Shown in pieces: positions 1 to 9,493 of a stretch of 64,000 nucleotides of DNA. Under the pieces are notes generated by a model. The model searched no databases. It worked only from the letters and a program-made list of their open reading frames with translations, and was not told the DNA's origin. Made by a program: the position numbers and the translations under genes. The DNA is from Boesenbergia rotunda (lineage: Eukaryota; Streptophyta; Magnoliopsida; Zingiberales; Zingiberaceae). The stretch lies in NCBI GenBank assembly GCA_024364735.1, contig JAGFNQ010007698.1, positions 1-64,000 of the forward strand. Reading direction: 5' to 3'. The first letter of the stretch is position 1; every line of letters starts with the position of its first letter.

Positions 1-2137
1 TCCTTAGCCTTAGGTTACAACTACTTGGCTTCCCTTAACTTGCTCTGAATTTTTTTCTTTTTTTTCCCAAAAAAAAACTTTCATTTTATTTGCTTTGCAA
101 GGATTTAACCCCTAGACCTCTTTAGTTGTAAAACTAAAGCACTAACCATCTGCCCTACAACACTTTCTTTTCAATGTCACCAGTCGACTGCTATAAGGCC
201 AGTCAACTGGTATCGGCCACAGAAACTTTCTGTGCCTGACACCAGTCGACTGGCCTCATGGCAGTCGACTGGTGCATCGAACAGAAGGTTCTGTTCGATA
301 TCGCAGTCGACTGGTTCTGAACCAGTCGACTGGCACGCCTGAAAACTGCAGTTTCAGACCTAGGAACTCCTTTCAAGGGTCCACCATTCACACACTTCCA
401 ATGCATATAATGAAACAACTCCAAAATCTAAACTCCATACTAGTTTTATAAGCATCTTAACAACTCAAAACAAATCCAATAACTTGAAATTAGGATTTCT
501 ACGAAATTTAACAAACTTATCAAAACACATGCAATCTCTACTAACTTTGTACCCAACTTTGACTCCATGTAAAGTTTAAATAAGGTGATCACATCCTACC
601 AATCCAAAACATCACCATGAGTTTCTATAAATCAAAACGCCTCTAAGACTTATCCCAAAGATCTCTTCCATGGTTCCGCCGCCACTGAACATCAATGCAA
701 GTCCCGTTTGCCTCCTTAACTTATGTTTTTTCTTTACCTTTGTCTGCAATAGAAGGAAATGCAACTAATAAGCGAATTGCTTAGTAAGTAAATCCTAGCT
801 CACAAATCCATACGATAAATGATAAACATGCTCTTTTCAAAGAATGCTTGCTTCAAAATACATGCACTTGGAAATATTTGCACATGGGAACTTACATACA
901 CTTATCATGCTCAATCATGCTTGAAAACATTTACTAGCATCAAAACACTTGCAAACTTAACATGCTCATGATTTCTTTTGAAACTTACTAATGATACATT
1001 TCCATACTTTAAAACACTAACTTCTTTGCTCTTTCTCTTTAACATGCTTATAACATAACCATGTCAACATACATAACCAAAAACATGCACTTAAGGAAAT
1101 TGAAACACTTACATATACTCATATACTTCAAAATAATAATCAACTTTCTCAGGCCTTGACACTGTACCATGGTATCAATGTACCAATGCGCGCATCCCTA
1201 ATAGGTTTCGGGGTAGCTAGCCACCGCACCCTATTAGAGCTTCCTTCTAACTTTCTATGGGCCTCTCATTTGCCCGGTACATGTCACTTTACAAAAGTAA
1301 AATACTTTCTTACTCAATATGCTTATACTTATCAAGTTATCTTTCTTTTTGCATAAATTTTGCACTACAAACTTTACCTTTCTTACTTGGAACTTTCATC
1401 GAGCACCTTGCGTGCCCTTAACCCAAAACTTATTTTTGGGACTTTGCAAGAACTTGGTCTTATCATACTTAGATCACACATACAAACCTACTCAAATTCA
1501 AGTTCTATGATAAGAACATATATTCTTTAGAAACTTAAATCACACAATAAGACAATATTCTCAAAGTATGCACGTAGATCACAAAATTACGGTTCTACAA
1601 CGAAAATCTACATACGAAACTACTTCTATTGCAGGTGAGTGATTTACTTACCCTTTCCTTGAAGAAAACTCACTAAGTATCTCGAAAATCCTAGCGTAGG
1701 GCTCCTCTTCTCTTCCTTGCGAGAAAACTCCACTCCTTGGCCCTAGGGAAGAAACCCTAGGTTCTCCACTCAAGAGGAAGAAGAAGGAGGAAGAAAACCC
1801 TTGTTTTCTTCCTGTTTTCGCAGGCTCCCAACTCCTGTTCGTGCAGCCTCCCAAAAGCCCTAATGGGGTCTTAATGCAACTTAAGTGGAAGTTGAAACAT
1901 CTCTTCACGAAAAGGACTTACTTACCTATAACATTAATTCGCTTCATTCTTTTCTGTGCGTGATACCCCCAACCTATTGGTTAGCCCAACTCACTTAAGG
2001 GCTTGCTTTGCCCTGTGGTCGCGAGATCATCAAACCCCGCCCGACCCCTCTTTTTTTTCTTTTTATTTTTTTTTTGAAAAAATGCTATAAAATTCAGAAA
2101 AATTCCTAATAATTCATGAAAATTATTGGGTGTTACA
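1..2137 (-). mobile_element. Antisense Gypsy-type LTR fragment (cut by window start)
   Basis: No coding frame of any credible family is present. The right edge at 2137 reads, on the minus strand, TGTAACACCC, which is the usual first ten bases of many plant Ty3/Gypsy (Tekay/Del-like) LTRs. The sequence to its right is Copia gag, so 2137 is an abrupt junction. The interval is A/T rich with long T runs and contains a palindromic-word cluster at 179-335. The left LTR edge, primer site and internal region lie outside the window. The lineage is inferred from the terminus only; it could be a solo LTR or half of an element. Confidence 0.5.
179..335. repeat. Cluster of palindromic word CCAGTCGACTGG
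   Basis: Six copies of CAGTCGACTG or one-base variants occur within about 157 bp, for example near 180, 199, 243, 262, 304 and 321. The unit is a perfect palindrome, so each copy reads the same on both strands. Spacing is irregular, so this is not a simple tandem repeat. Its position inside a presumed LTR parallels the GGGCGCCC and GATCGGTC clusters in the Copia LTRs further right. Confidence 0.7.
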
Positions 2138-2291
2138 CTTCCAATAGCCAAAATCCTTGTTGGAGAAAAGAGGAGGTTGGGCGGTACTATATCCTTCTTG
2201 ATGAAACGTTTAGAATAATCCCAGTATACACAAAAATGACAGAGAATGTACCAAGACTTTGTATTAGATTAGTAGTGTGAGGGCATAAAAT
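2138..2291 (-). pseudogene. Element X: gag N-terminus and leader, left half (antisense Copia remnant)
   Basis: On the minus strand, about 2210 down to 2138 translates to a segment matching the start of the SIRE-like Copia gag seen at 37781 (residues QEG-S-A--PPLFS--DF-YWK). The expected start codon is not ATG. The flank at 2250-2286 matches the leader upstream of gag in element Y (7510-7555): both carry a tract reading gtaccaagact and attagtagtg. The remnant is truncated on the left by the Gypsy LTR at 2137 and interrupted on the right by Y at 2292. Its other half resumes at 9494. Confidence 0.65.
2287..2291. repeat. Target-site duplication AAAAT, left copy (element Y)
   Basis: The five bases before the TGTTGG terminus at 2292 are AAAAT. 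The identical AAAAT follows the terminal CCAACA at 9488 (positions 9489-9493). A 5-bp duplication is the norm for plant LTR elements. The word is low complexity, so chance identity is not negligible, but the leader of X continues across the two flanks, which supports a single insertion. Confidence 0.7.
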
Positions 2292-2398
2292 TGTTGGTGC
2301 AGGAAGCACCATATCGAACCTTGTTTTGATATTGGCAAAGGATTCAAAGTTAAGTTTGTTTGTGATCTAACAATATTCACTGAGTGTGCAGGAAAAGT

Positions 2399-2749
2399 CC
2401 TAGCGAAGGGCTGCTAGGCACCTGGCGAAGGGCTGCCAGGATCCAAAGACCTAGCGAAGGACTGCTAGGCACCTGGCGAAGGACTGCCAAGATCCAAAGC
2501 CCTAGCAAAGGACGGCTAGGCACCTGGCGAAGGAATGCCAGGATACAAAGTCCTAGCGATGGGCTGCTAGGCAACTAGCGAAGGGCTGCTAGTCACCAAG
2601 TCCTAGCGAAGGGCTGCTGGGCAACTAGCGAAGGGCTGCTAGTCACCAAGTCTTAGCAAAGGAATGCTAGGCACCGAGCGAAGGGCAGCTCGGCATCCAA
2701 GACCTGACAAAGGACCGTCAGGCAAAAGTCCAACCAAAGGAGCGGTTGG
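2399..2749 (+). repeat. Tandem hairpin array, plus-oriented arm of the Y LTR
   Basis: About a dozen units of the form stem-GAAGGRCT-stem follow each other, most introduced by AAGTCC or ATCCAAAG. Stems differ between units but pair within each unit: CCTAGC with GCTAGG (2399), CCTGGC with GCCAGG, CCGAGC with GCTCGG (2674/2688), CCTGAC with GTCAGG (2703/2717), and CCAACC with GGTTGG (2730/2744). The loop stays close to GAAGGGCT or AAAGGAC. Small open frames across the array are by-products of the repeat. Confidence 0.85.
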
Positions 2750-3185
2750 CATCAGGTAAATTCTCCCGAGGAGTAGGTGAGGACGCGTTCCCCGTCGAGG
2801 GAACAGTAGGCGTCGGTTCGACCTAGGGCTCCATTTTGGAGACCAAAGTCAGAACCAAGACAGCTAAGGTTGTATAATCTAATAAATTATTATGTTATTG
2901 TGTTTTGGACTAACCCTGGATGCAGGACCGAAGGAACGTGTGTCTGCAGCTCAGAGTGCCTCAAAGGAGTGAGGCAACAGCTGACCAGGGCGCCCGGAGT
3001 GTCCCGGGCGCCCCCAAGGTGAACACAAAACACACAAACAAAATAATTTATTAGATTATACAGCCTTAGCTGTCTTGGTTCTGACTTTGGTCTCCAAAAT
3101 GGAGCCCTACGTCGAACCGACGCCTACTGTTCCCTCGACGGGGAACGCGTCCTCACCTACTCCTCTCGGGAGAATTTACCTGATG

Positions 3186-3509
3186 CCAACCGCTCCTTTG
3201 GTTGGACTTTTGCCTGACGGTCCTTTGTCAGATCTTGGATGCCGAGCTGCCCTTCGGTCGGTGCCTAGCATTCCTTCGCTAAGACTTGGTGACTAGCAGC
3301 CCTTCGCTAGTTGCCTAGCAGCCCTTCGCTAGGACTTTGTATCCTGGCATTCCTTCGCCAGGTGCCTAGCCGTCCTTTGCTAGGGCTTTGGATCCTGGCA
3401 GTCCTTCGCCAGGTGCCTAGCAGTCCTTCGCTAGGTCTTTGGATCCTGGCAACCCTTCGCCAGGTGCCTAGCAGCCCTTCGCCAGCTGCCTAGCAGCCCT
3501 TCGCTAGGA
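3186..3509 (-). repeat. Tandem hairpin array, inverted arm of the Y LTR
   Basis: This is the reverse complement of the array at 2399-2749 with the same order of stems, from CCAACC/GGTTGG at 3186 to CCTAGC/GCTAGG near 3509. The unit count is slightly lower than in the left arm, which accounts for most of the arm-length difference. Confidence 0.85.
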
Positions 3510-3615
3510 CTTTTCCTGCACACTCAGTGAATATTGTTAGATCACAAACAAACTTAATTTTGAATCCTTTGCCAATATCAAAACAAGGTTCGATATGGTG
3601 CTTCCTGCACCAACA

Positions 3616-3629
3616 ATCTCCCCCTTTTT
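3616..3629 (-). other. Polypurine tract of element Y
   Basis: On the minus strand AAAAAGGGGGAGAT directly precedes the LTR start TGTTGGTGC at 3615. This is the expected plus-strand primer position. The related tracts in C (before 44547) and E (before 59395) have the same form. Confidence 0.75.
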
Positions 3630-6600
3630 GATTTATGGCAACACAATTCAAAGTTAAGTAAAAACTTATAACAGTTAATAAAAGAAGGTAAAAACACAAT
3701 GAAGTATAGGAAAAAACACAATGAAGTATATCAAAATTTTATCAAAATTTTTTTTTTCATACTCCCCCTAAAACCCTGAATACTTGCAAAATACTTAACT
3801 TTAACCTTTCCTCCCCCTTTGACATATATCAAAAACAAACATGGGTGTTCAAGGTATCTAACAGGGATTTTTGAGTTTTCCTAAGTGCTTTATGTCTTTA
3901 ACAAAGTGTTTTTCAAAAAATGGAGTAAAAGCATTTTCACTAACAAAACTTGTTTCAAATTTTAGGCAAAATTTTGAAGCTAGATTTCCCTTAAACAAAG
4001 TTTCAAATTTTGAGAATTGGGAATAAATTTGTTTACTAAGGAAAATTTTACTTAGGAGAAAAATATGTACTCAAAAAATTTGAAAACACTTAGAAATACT
4101 TCAAAATTTTTGAAGCACTTGTTAAAAAAAATTCATTTCTCTCTTTCCTTTTCTCCCCCTTAATGTGAAATTCTTCTCCTTATGTTTTAGACCATTCTAA
4201 GAAAAACTTTCTTTGAAAAGGGAAAAAATTTTAAGAAAGAAATTTTTAATTTCACTTTTTCTACTCTCCCCCTTGGTCTTATATAATAAATTTTGTAAAA
4301 TATATTTTGAAAGAAATTTAAATTTGTGTATCAGAGCTTGTGAAAAAAATTGAGCGAAGTAATGTCAAGTGTTATGATATTTTAAAAAAATTTAGAAAGA
4401 CTGAAAAATTTATGTTCAAAATCATAATTGGAGTTAAGTGTATATGATAATCAATAAGTTTACTTGTTCTGAATATTTTGAAAAAATGCACAAGAATGCA
4501 AGTACTTTATTGAGCTTTTGAAAGACATAAGTATTTTGAAAGATATTATGAATTCGAAAAACATAAGTACTTTTAAAATATTAAAGAAGATTACTAAAAT
4601 TACTTGACTTATCTTTTTGAAAGTACTTACACATAATCTTTTACTTGCTTTGGTTTCTTTTCCAGTCTGACACAATCTTAGGAAACCTTGTTATCTACAA
4701 GGAAATTTCCTTAAGTGTCCTGGAAATTTTCCAACTCAAGTAAATATTATTTCCAAAAGAATTTTGATAAGCCAAAATGATAGTATTTTGAAAATATATG
4801 CAAGTACATTTTGAAAAATATATCAACTTTGGAGGCACAATATTTTACTAGACTTGGTTTATTTTCCAGTCTAACACAATCCTAGGAAGCCTTGTTAACT
4901 ACAAGGACCTTTCCTTAAGTGTCCTGGAAAATTTTCCAAAGTCAAGTAAATATTAATTTCAAAAGTATTCTCAATAGAAAAAGTATTCCAAAGTCACGTA
5001 AAATTTTGAAAGTGATGATATATATAAGCAAAATGATTTTACAGGATAGTATTTTGAAAGAGTAATTATTTAAGTTTTCCAAAGGATTTTAAAAGTGCAA
5101 TGCATGAAAATATATAATTTTGAAAATGCTCAATAATTCTTTTAATTTGATCTCCCACTTAACTCGACCCAGTCCTAGGAAGCTTGTTGACTACAAGCGA
5201 TCTTCCTCTGAGTCTTAAGGTTTGATTCAAATTATACAAATTATCTAATAATTTCAAACTTGTTAGAAATAATTTCTTTTGATTTAGACTCCCCCTAAAT
5301 TTGACACATCCTCGGAGTCTTTGTAGATCATTAAGTAGACCTTCCTTTGTGTCTTTAGGGTTTACTAAAAGAATAGTTTTGAATACTAGCATGGTAATAT
5401 AATTTTAGAAATTCAATTTGAAATGAAGATAATTTTAAAGCATAAACCCCATTTTCGAAAAACATTTTGAAATGATAATGGTTTTTTTTGTAACGCACAA
5501 TTTTCGAAAAATATAGTGATTATTTGAAAACATAGAATTTTTTTTTAGTCCAAAAAAAATAAATATCTAAGCCCGGACTGTAGACAAAAAGAAAATATCC
5601 TAAGTAATCCCTAGGGTGACTTTTTGCCATACAAGAGTAAACTAATTTTCAAAAAATGTTTGTATAATGGTAAAGGAAAGAAATAAATGTTATGTAATAA
5701 ATTTCAGGTTAGTGAACAACAGAGACTTGATTTTAATTACAATGATTTGACATATTGACTCTTAGTTAAAAAGTTAAATTTGATTTTTGTGAAAATGAAA
5801 ATTTAGAGGGTTAAGTTTGTTCAGTTGAATTAAATTTTGAATTTGATTGAATTAAATTTAATTGATTTAATTGAATTTAATTGATTTAATTAAGATTTAT
5901 TTGAATTTAATTGATTTGATTAAGATTTAATTGAATTTAATTGATTTAATTGAGATTTAATTGAATTTAATTGATTTAATTAAGATTTAATTGAATATAC
6001 TTGTTAGAAATAATTTCTTTTGATTTAATTGAATTAATTTTAGTTTGATTAATCTGAATTAGTTGGTTGGGTTGGACTCAACTTTTAGGTCCTAAGCATC
6101 TCACCCATTTCTAAGTGACAAAACAAGATATCCTTAACTGTTTTGTGAGATGCATATTTTAATAGAAGGATTTATTTTGAAAAGACCATGATTAAGTTTG
6201 AAAAGTTAAATTAATTTTTTAAACCCAATTTAAATTTGTTTTAAAAAGAGATATTTGAATCTAAAATTAACTGAAAATTTGTGTTAGATTCGAATTTAAC
6301 AAAGAGTAAATTGAATTTGAATTTCAAAGATTGGCTTCCAGGTCTTGGCGAGGCACAAGGCCTTCTTTGGCCGTAGCCTTATTGGATCATCAACCCTTTC
6401 CTAGACAAAGCCTTTTAGTGAAATTTTATCTTCAAAATTACCTTTTGATAAATTTTGGTCTAACTAATTTGAGTCTTGGATCGGTAGCTTCGGCTAGTTC
6501 CGCCAAAATGGCTTCCCTAACGTACTATCATCTCATCTCCACCCAATACTATGTTGTTCAAATTTCAATTAACTCTTTTGTCCTTAAACTATCCAATCCT

Positions 6601-6655
6601 AATTTTAAGCAAAAAAAAATAAAAAGAAGCATACAATTAAAGCAAAAAAAATGAT
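3630..6655 (-). other. Non-coding internal region of Y (pol deleted)
   Basis: The stretch is A/T rich with many stops in all frames, and I see no protein family in it. Two parts are recognisable. The 6040-6640 segment is the reverse complement of the spacer between gag and pol in element C (about 39500-40010), sharing for instance the words around cctttcctagacaaagccttt. The 3630-5700 part resembles the AT-rich region downstream of pol in C. The pol segment expected between them is missing. A 30-bp AT-rich tandem repeat lies at 5890-5998. Confidence 0.6.
5890..5998. repeat. 30-bp AT-rich tandem repeat
   Basis: About three and a half copies of a 30-bp unit built from agatttaattgaatttaatt and gatttaatt follow each other with one or two base differences per copy. 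It lies in the internal non-coding part of element Y. Confidence 0.7.
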
Positions 6656-7480
6656 CTAAGTTATATCATAATCGTAATAATATTCTGGATTTTCAAAAAC
6701 AGCAATATTATGAATTAAATTTTTATATGAATTAAAGTTACCCATCTTTCCTTTGCTTGATTGTTTCTTCAGTATTTTGTAGTGGTCGCGAGCCAATTGG
6801 ACCAGTTTCCAAGGATCCCTTCCTTCGTTGTCAGATTCTGAGTCTGAGTCGGACTCAGGTACTGGTTGAGGCTTCTTTTGCAGTTCTCTTGGAGTTTTCC
6901 CTGCAATAGAATTTACACCTTCCTCGACCATTACAGTATCTGTTTGATTATTTAATACTAATTTTGAAAAGAATTTAAAATCAATTACCGTCTCAGTTAA
7001 TTCGTTTTCTAAATCTAACTTGGATTCGGGTTCAGACTCTGACTCGGCTGTTTGTGCTTGGACCGAGACTGCAAGATGACTTTGGTAATCTTCTTCTTCA
7101 TTTGATTCGTCCGATGATTCGAACATCTCTCCTTCAAAGACCTCAATATCGGAGCTCTTTTCGTGTAGGTTGAGTAGCTTCTCCCACATCTCTTTAGCAC
7201 ATCCAAATGAACCGACTAGCTTGAGTTGTTCGTTGGTTAGACCGCATTGTATGATTACTGTTGCCTTAGCATCAGTCTCGATCTTCCTTAGAGTTGGTTC
7301 ATCTAATTTGTCCCAAGTGATCGATGTTCCATCTTCCGTGGGGAATCTGAACCCCGTTTGGATTATCGACCATAGATCCATATTAGCCTTTAGGTGGGAT
7401 TCCATTTGACTTCTCCAGGAGTTGAAATTTTCACCAGAGAAGAGCGGTGGACGAATGCTATTCCATTCTTGATTGGCCAT
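6656..7480 (-). CDS. Gag-like protein of non-autonomous element Y, lacking the zinc knuckle
   Basis: The frame stays open for 275 codons from the ATG at 7480, the position matching the gag start of C. The N-terminal 100 or so residues carry the Copia gag start (PPLFSGENFNSWRSQM), the W-D-----LR segment, and the LQCGL-like piece with TNEQLKLVGSF. After the residue run LHEKSSD the protein jumps to a very acidic, serine-rich region (ESSDESNEEED and SDSDSESD) and ends with a tyrosine-rich tail. The middle of gag and the CCHC zinc knuckle found in C and E are missing. An open frame despite these deletions suggests either a young element or retained use of a capsid-like fragment. Function is inferred from family only. 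Confidence 0.7.
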   Translation of the reverse strand: MANQEWNSIRPPLFSGENFNSWRSQMESHLKANMDLWSIIQTGFRFPTEDGTSITWDKLDEPTLRKIETDAKATVIIQCGLTNEQLKLVGSFGCAKEMWEKLLNLHEKSSDIEVFEGEMFESSDESNEEEDYQSHLAVSVQAQTAESESEPESKLDLENELTETVIDFKFFSKLVLNNQTDTVMVEEGVNSIAGKTPRELQKKPQPVPESDSDSESDNEGRDPWKLVQLARDHYKILKKQSSKGKMGNFNSYKNLIHNIAVFENPEYYYDYDIT

Positions 7481-8018
7481 TAAAAATAATCCTTGCACAC
7501 AAAAGAAATAACAGAAATGTACCAAGACTTGGTCTTGGATTAGTAGTGCGGGAGAAAGAAAAAAATAGCCCAAAAAAATTTTGCACGACTTTCGAGGCAG
7601 AATAATAATAAAATAATAAAAATGATTTATGACAAATTTTTGAAAATATTGATTTTGTCAATTCTGATTAACAATGACAAAGTAAGAATTTAATCTAAAA
7701 AATTTTTTTGCTCGAATTAAAGTAGCACGAATTTCGAGAAAAATATTAAAATAATAATGAAAAAAAGTTTATGACAAATTTTCAAAAATTGATTATTTTA
7801 ATAATTCTAACTTATGGTGAAAAAATGAGAATTCAAAATTGAAAAAGGCGTAAGGATATTTTAAATCCACCTACAGATATTTTTTATTTTAAAATAAAAG
7901 GGCGAACAAGATTGAGTGGTGTTGCACCAACCTCAATCAATGAAAAAAAAATTAAAATTATTTCGTAAAATCCGAAAATACTCTCAAATTGGTGGTTGCA
8001 CCAAATTTGAGCTTCCCC

Positions 8019-8030
8019 GCTCTGATACCA
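8019..8030 (-). other. Primer-binding site of Y (initiator tRNA-Met type)
   Basis: On the minus strand TGGTATCAGAGC starts two bases after the end of the 5' LTR at 8033. This is the standard plant initiator-Met primer site of Copia elements, and the same word occurs at 37563 and 50903. Confidence 0.9.
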
Positions 8031-8450
8031 CTTGTTGGATCGAGAAAACCGATAGAGGGGGGGTGAATATCGGAAATCGTTCGGATTTTCGTAAAGAGCA
8101 AATACGCAGCGGAATTAAAATCAAAACAATCACAGCACAAAGACACAGTCGATTTACTTGGTTCGGAGCCTGTGTCGACTCCTACTCCAAGGCCCACGGT
8201 CGTTGACCGTTTACTTTGGGCAATTCTATATACGCGCAAAGCAGTTTACAATAATTTATTACAAGTAAGTGCACTAACAATAATAATAAAAAATTCGATC
8301 TTCGTTACCGACGTCCGGAGTGGATTGACTCTTTCGGGGCAGCGGGACGTCGTCGGCTCGAGTTGGAGTGTTTCCGGAGCAAGGCACGAGCGTAGAAGAT
8401 CTTTGGGGCGTTGAGAGAACCGTTGTTTTGAAGCCTTGGTCGAAGGCCCT

Positions 8451-8457
8451 TTATATA
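8451..8457 (-). promoter_or_regulatory. TATA box of the Y 5' LTR
   Basis: The minus strand reads CCCTATATAAAGGGCC, with TATATAA at 8457-8451, directly downstream of the GGGCGCCC cluster. The equivalent site in C is CATAAAAAGG at 37134. Transcription would start some 25-35 bases further into the LTR. Confidence 0.6.
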
Positions 8458-8463
8458 GGGCCT

Positions 8464-8790
8464 GGGGGCGCCCGGGACGTCGGGGGCGCCCCCCACGTGG
8501 CCTCTGATCCGCAGAGCTCTCGGTCAGCGTCTATCCTCTGGATCCGCTTTGACCGGGGCGCCCGGAGCGCTCGGGGCGCCCGCATTGACCGGGTCAAAGT
8601 CCTATCTCCTTGGCTTCGAGGGGTTCGGGTTCGATGTTGCGCATGGGGGCGCCCGAAGCGCAGGGGGCGCCCGGGAGCAGCGGGGGCACCCGGGAGCACG
8701 GGGGCGCCCGCAGCTTGTACTGTCGAAGCGCACTTTTTGTTTGTGTGTTTTGTGTTCACCTTGGGGGCGCCCGGGACACTCCGGGCGCCC
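8464..8790. repeat. GGGCGCCC palindromic-word cluster in the Y U3
   Basis: About ten copies of GGGCGCCC or near variants (GGGCACCC) lie within 330 bp immediately upstream of the TATA box. The word is a perfect 8-bp palindrome. Parts of the same cluster occur at 2990-3015 and 36825-37130. Confidence 0.8.
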
Positions 8791-9030
8791 TGGTCAGCTG
8801 TTGCCTCACTCCTTTGAGGCACTCTGAGCTGCAGACACACGTTCCTTCGGTCTTGCATCCAGGGTTAGTCCAAAACACAATAACATAATAATTTATTAGA
8901 TTATACAGCCTTAGCTGTCTTGGTTCTGACTTTGGTCTCCAAAATGGAGCCCTAGGTCGAACCGACGCCTACTGTTCCCTCGACGGGGAACGCGTCCTCA
9001 CCTACTCCTCTCGGGAGAATTTACCTGATG

Positions 9031-9381
9031 CCAACCGCTCCTTTGGTTGGACTTTTGCCTGACGGTCCTTTGTCAGGTCTTGGATGCCGAGCTGCCCTTC
9101 GCTCGGTGCCTAGCATTCCTTCGCTAAGACTTGGTGACTAGCAACCCTTCGCTAGTTGCCTAGCAGCCCTTCGCTAGGACTTGGTGACTAGCAGCCCTTC
9201 GCTAGTTGCCTAGCAGCCCTTCGCTAGGACTTTGTATCCTGGCATTCCTTCGCCAGGTGCCTAGCCGTCCTTTGCTAGGGCTTTGGATCCTGGCAGTCCT
9301 TCGCCAGGTGCCTAGCAGTCCTTCGCTAGGTCTTTGGATCCTGGCAGCCCTTCGCCAGGTGCCTTGCAGCCCTTCGTTAGG
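9031..9381 (-). repeat. Tandem hairpin array in the Y 5' LTR
   Basis: Same unit structure as at 2399-2749, read on the minus strand: paired six-base stems around GAAGG-type loops, ordered from CCTAGC/GCTAGG near 9381 to CCAACC/GGTTGG at 9031-9050. Confidence 0.85.
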
Positions 9382-9488
9382 ACTTTTCCTGCACACTCAG
9401 TGAATATTGTTAGATCACAAACAAACTTAACTTTGAATCATTTGCCAATATCAAAACAAGGTTCGATATGGTACTTCCTGCACCAACA

Positions 9489-9493
9489 AAAAT
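9489..9493. repeat. Target-site duplication AAAAT, right copy (element Y)
   Basis: AAAAT directly follows the CCAACA terminus at 9488 and matches 2287-2291. Confidence 0.7.

Larger units (their letters stand above)
2292..3615. repeat. Palindromic (fold-back) LTR: 600-bp and 574-bp inverted arms around a 150-bp spacer
   Basis: Positions 2292-2891 read as the first 600 bases of the Y/C-type LTR in plus orientation. Positions 3615-3042 read as the same LTR start on the minus strand. The 150-bp centre (2892-3041) continues the plus-oriented LTR up to the run ending acacaaacaaa, then switches to the complementary strand at an A-rich microhomology. The U5 half and the normal LTR terminus are absent. 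Arms look nearly identical by eye. An RNA crossing this region could form a stem of about 570 bp. Confidence 0.85.
2292..9488 (-). mobile_element. Element Y: non-autonomous SIRE-like Copia derivative with a palindromic 3' LTR
   Basis: The element reads on the minus strand: 5' LTR 9488-8033, tRNA-Met type primer site at 8030-8019, leader, gag-like ORF 7480-6656, a long non-coding AT-rich internal region, polypurine tract 3629-3616, then a 3' LTR that starts at 3615 and folds back on itself. No protease, integrase, reverse transcriptase or RNase H is present, so it would depend on proteins from an autonomous relative such as element C, whose LTR, leader and gag start are similar. Both termini are U3 ends (TGTTGGTGCAG inverted). 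It sits in the leader of the older element X, flanked by AAAAT. Confidence 0.8.
8033..9488 (-). repeat. 5' LTR of element Y (1456 bp)
   Basis: The LTR runs from TGTTGGTGCAGG (minus strand, 9488) to the terminal GATCCAACA (8033). In order it contains the U3 hairpin array (9381-9031), a conserved block ending in a TTGGAG palindrome near 8943, a cluster of GGGCGCCC words (about 8790-8464), a TATATAA box at 8457-8451, and the U5. The CTGCACCAACA terminus is flanked by AAAAT. Small GC-rich open frames at 8305-8888 are repeat artefacts. Confidence 0.9.

Noticed and set aside
97..160. tRNA-like words (ggatttaacccctagacctc) near the window start
   Set aside because: The flanking sequence cannot be folded into a complete cloverleaf with acceptor stem and anticodon arm; likely LTR sequence.
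2377..2578. Open frames over the hairpin arrays (also 3311-3493, 9202-9403, 36331-36719) with repeated SPSLGL-type residues
   Set aside because: They are open only because the 20-40 bp repeat unit lacks stops; they occur on both strands and in all array copies and have no start context or family signal.
2399..2749. CRISPR-like array
   Set aside because: Units are short hairpins with no constant-length unique spacers, the context is a plant LTR, and no cas genes exist.
8305..8888. Overlapping GC-rich frames on both strands, up to 149 codons
   Set aside because: They lie in the GGGCGCCC cluster of the LTR, where GC-rich sequence lacks stops; residues are low complexity and no family matches.
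2292..9488. Foldback or MITE-type DNA transposon because of inverted ends
   Set aside because: The ends are LTR U3 sequences, with a tRNA-Met primer site, a polypurine tract and gag inside, and the duplication is 5 bp, all pointing to an LTR element.
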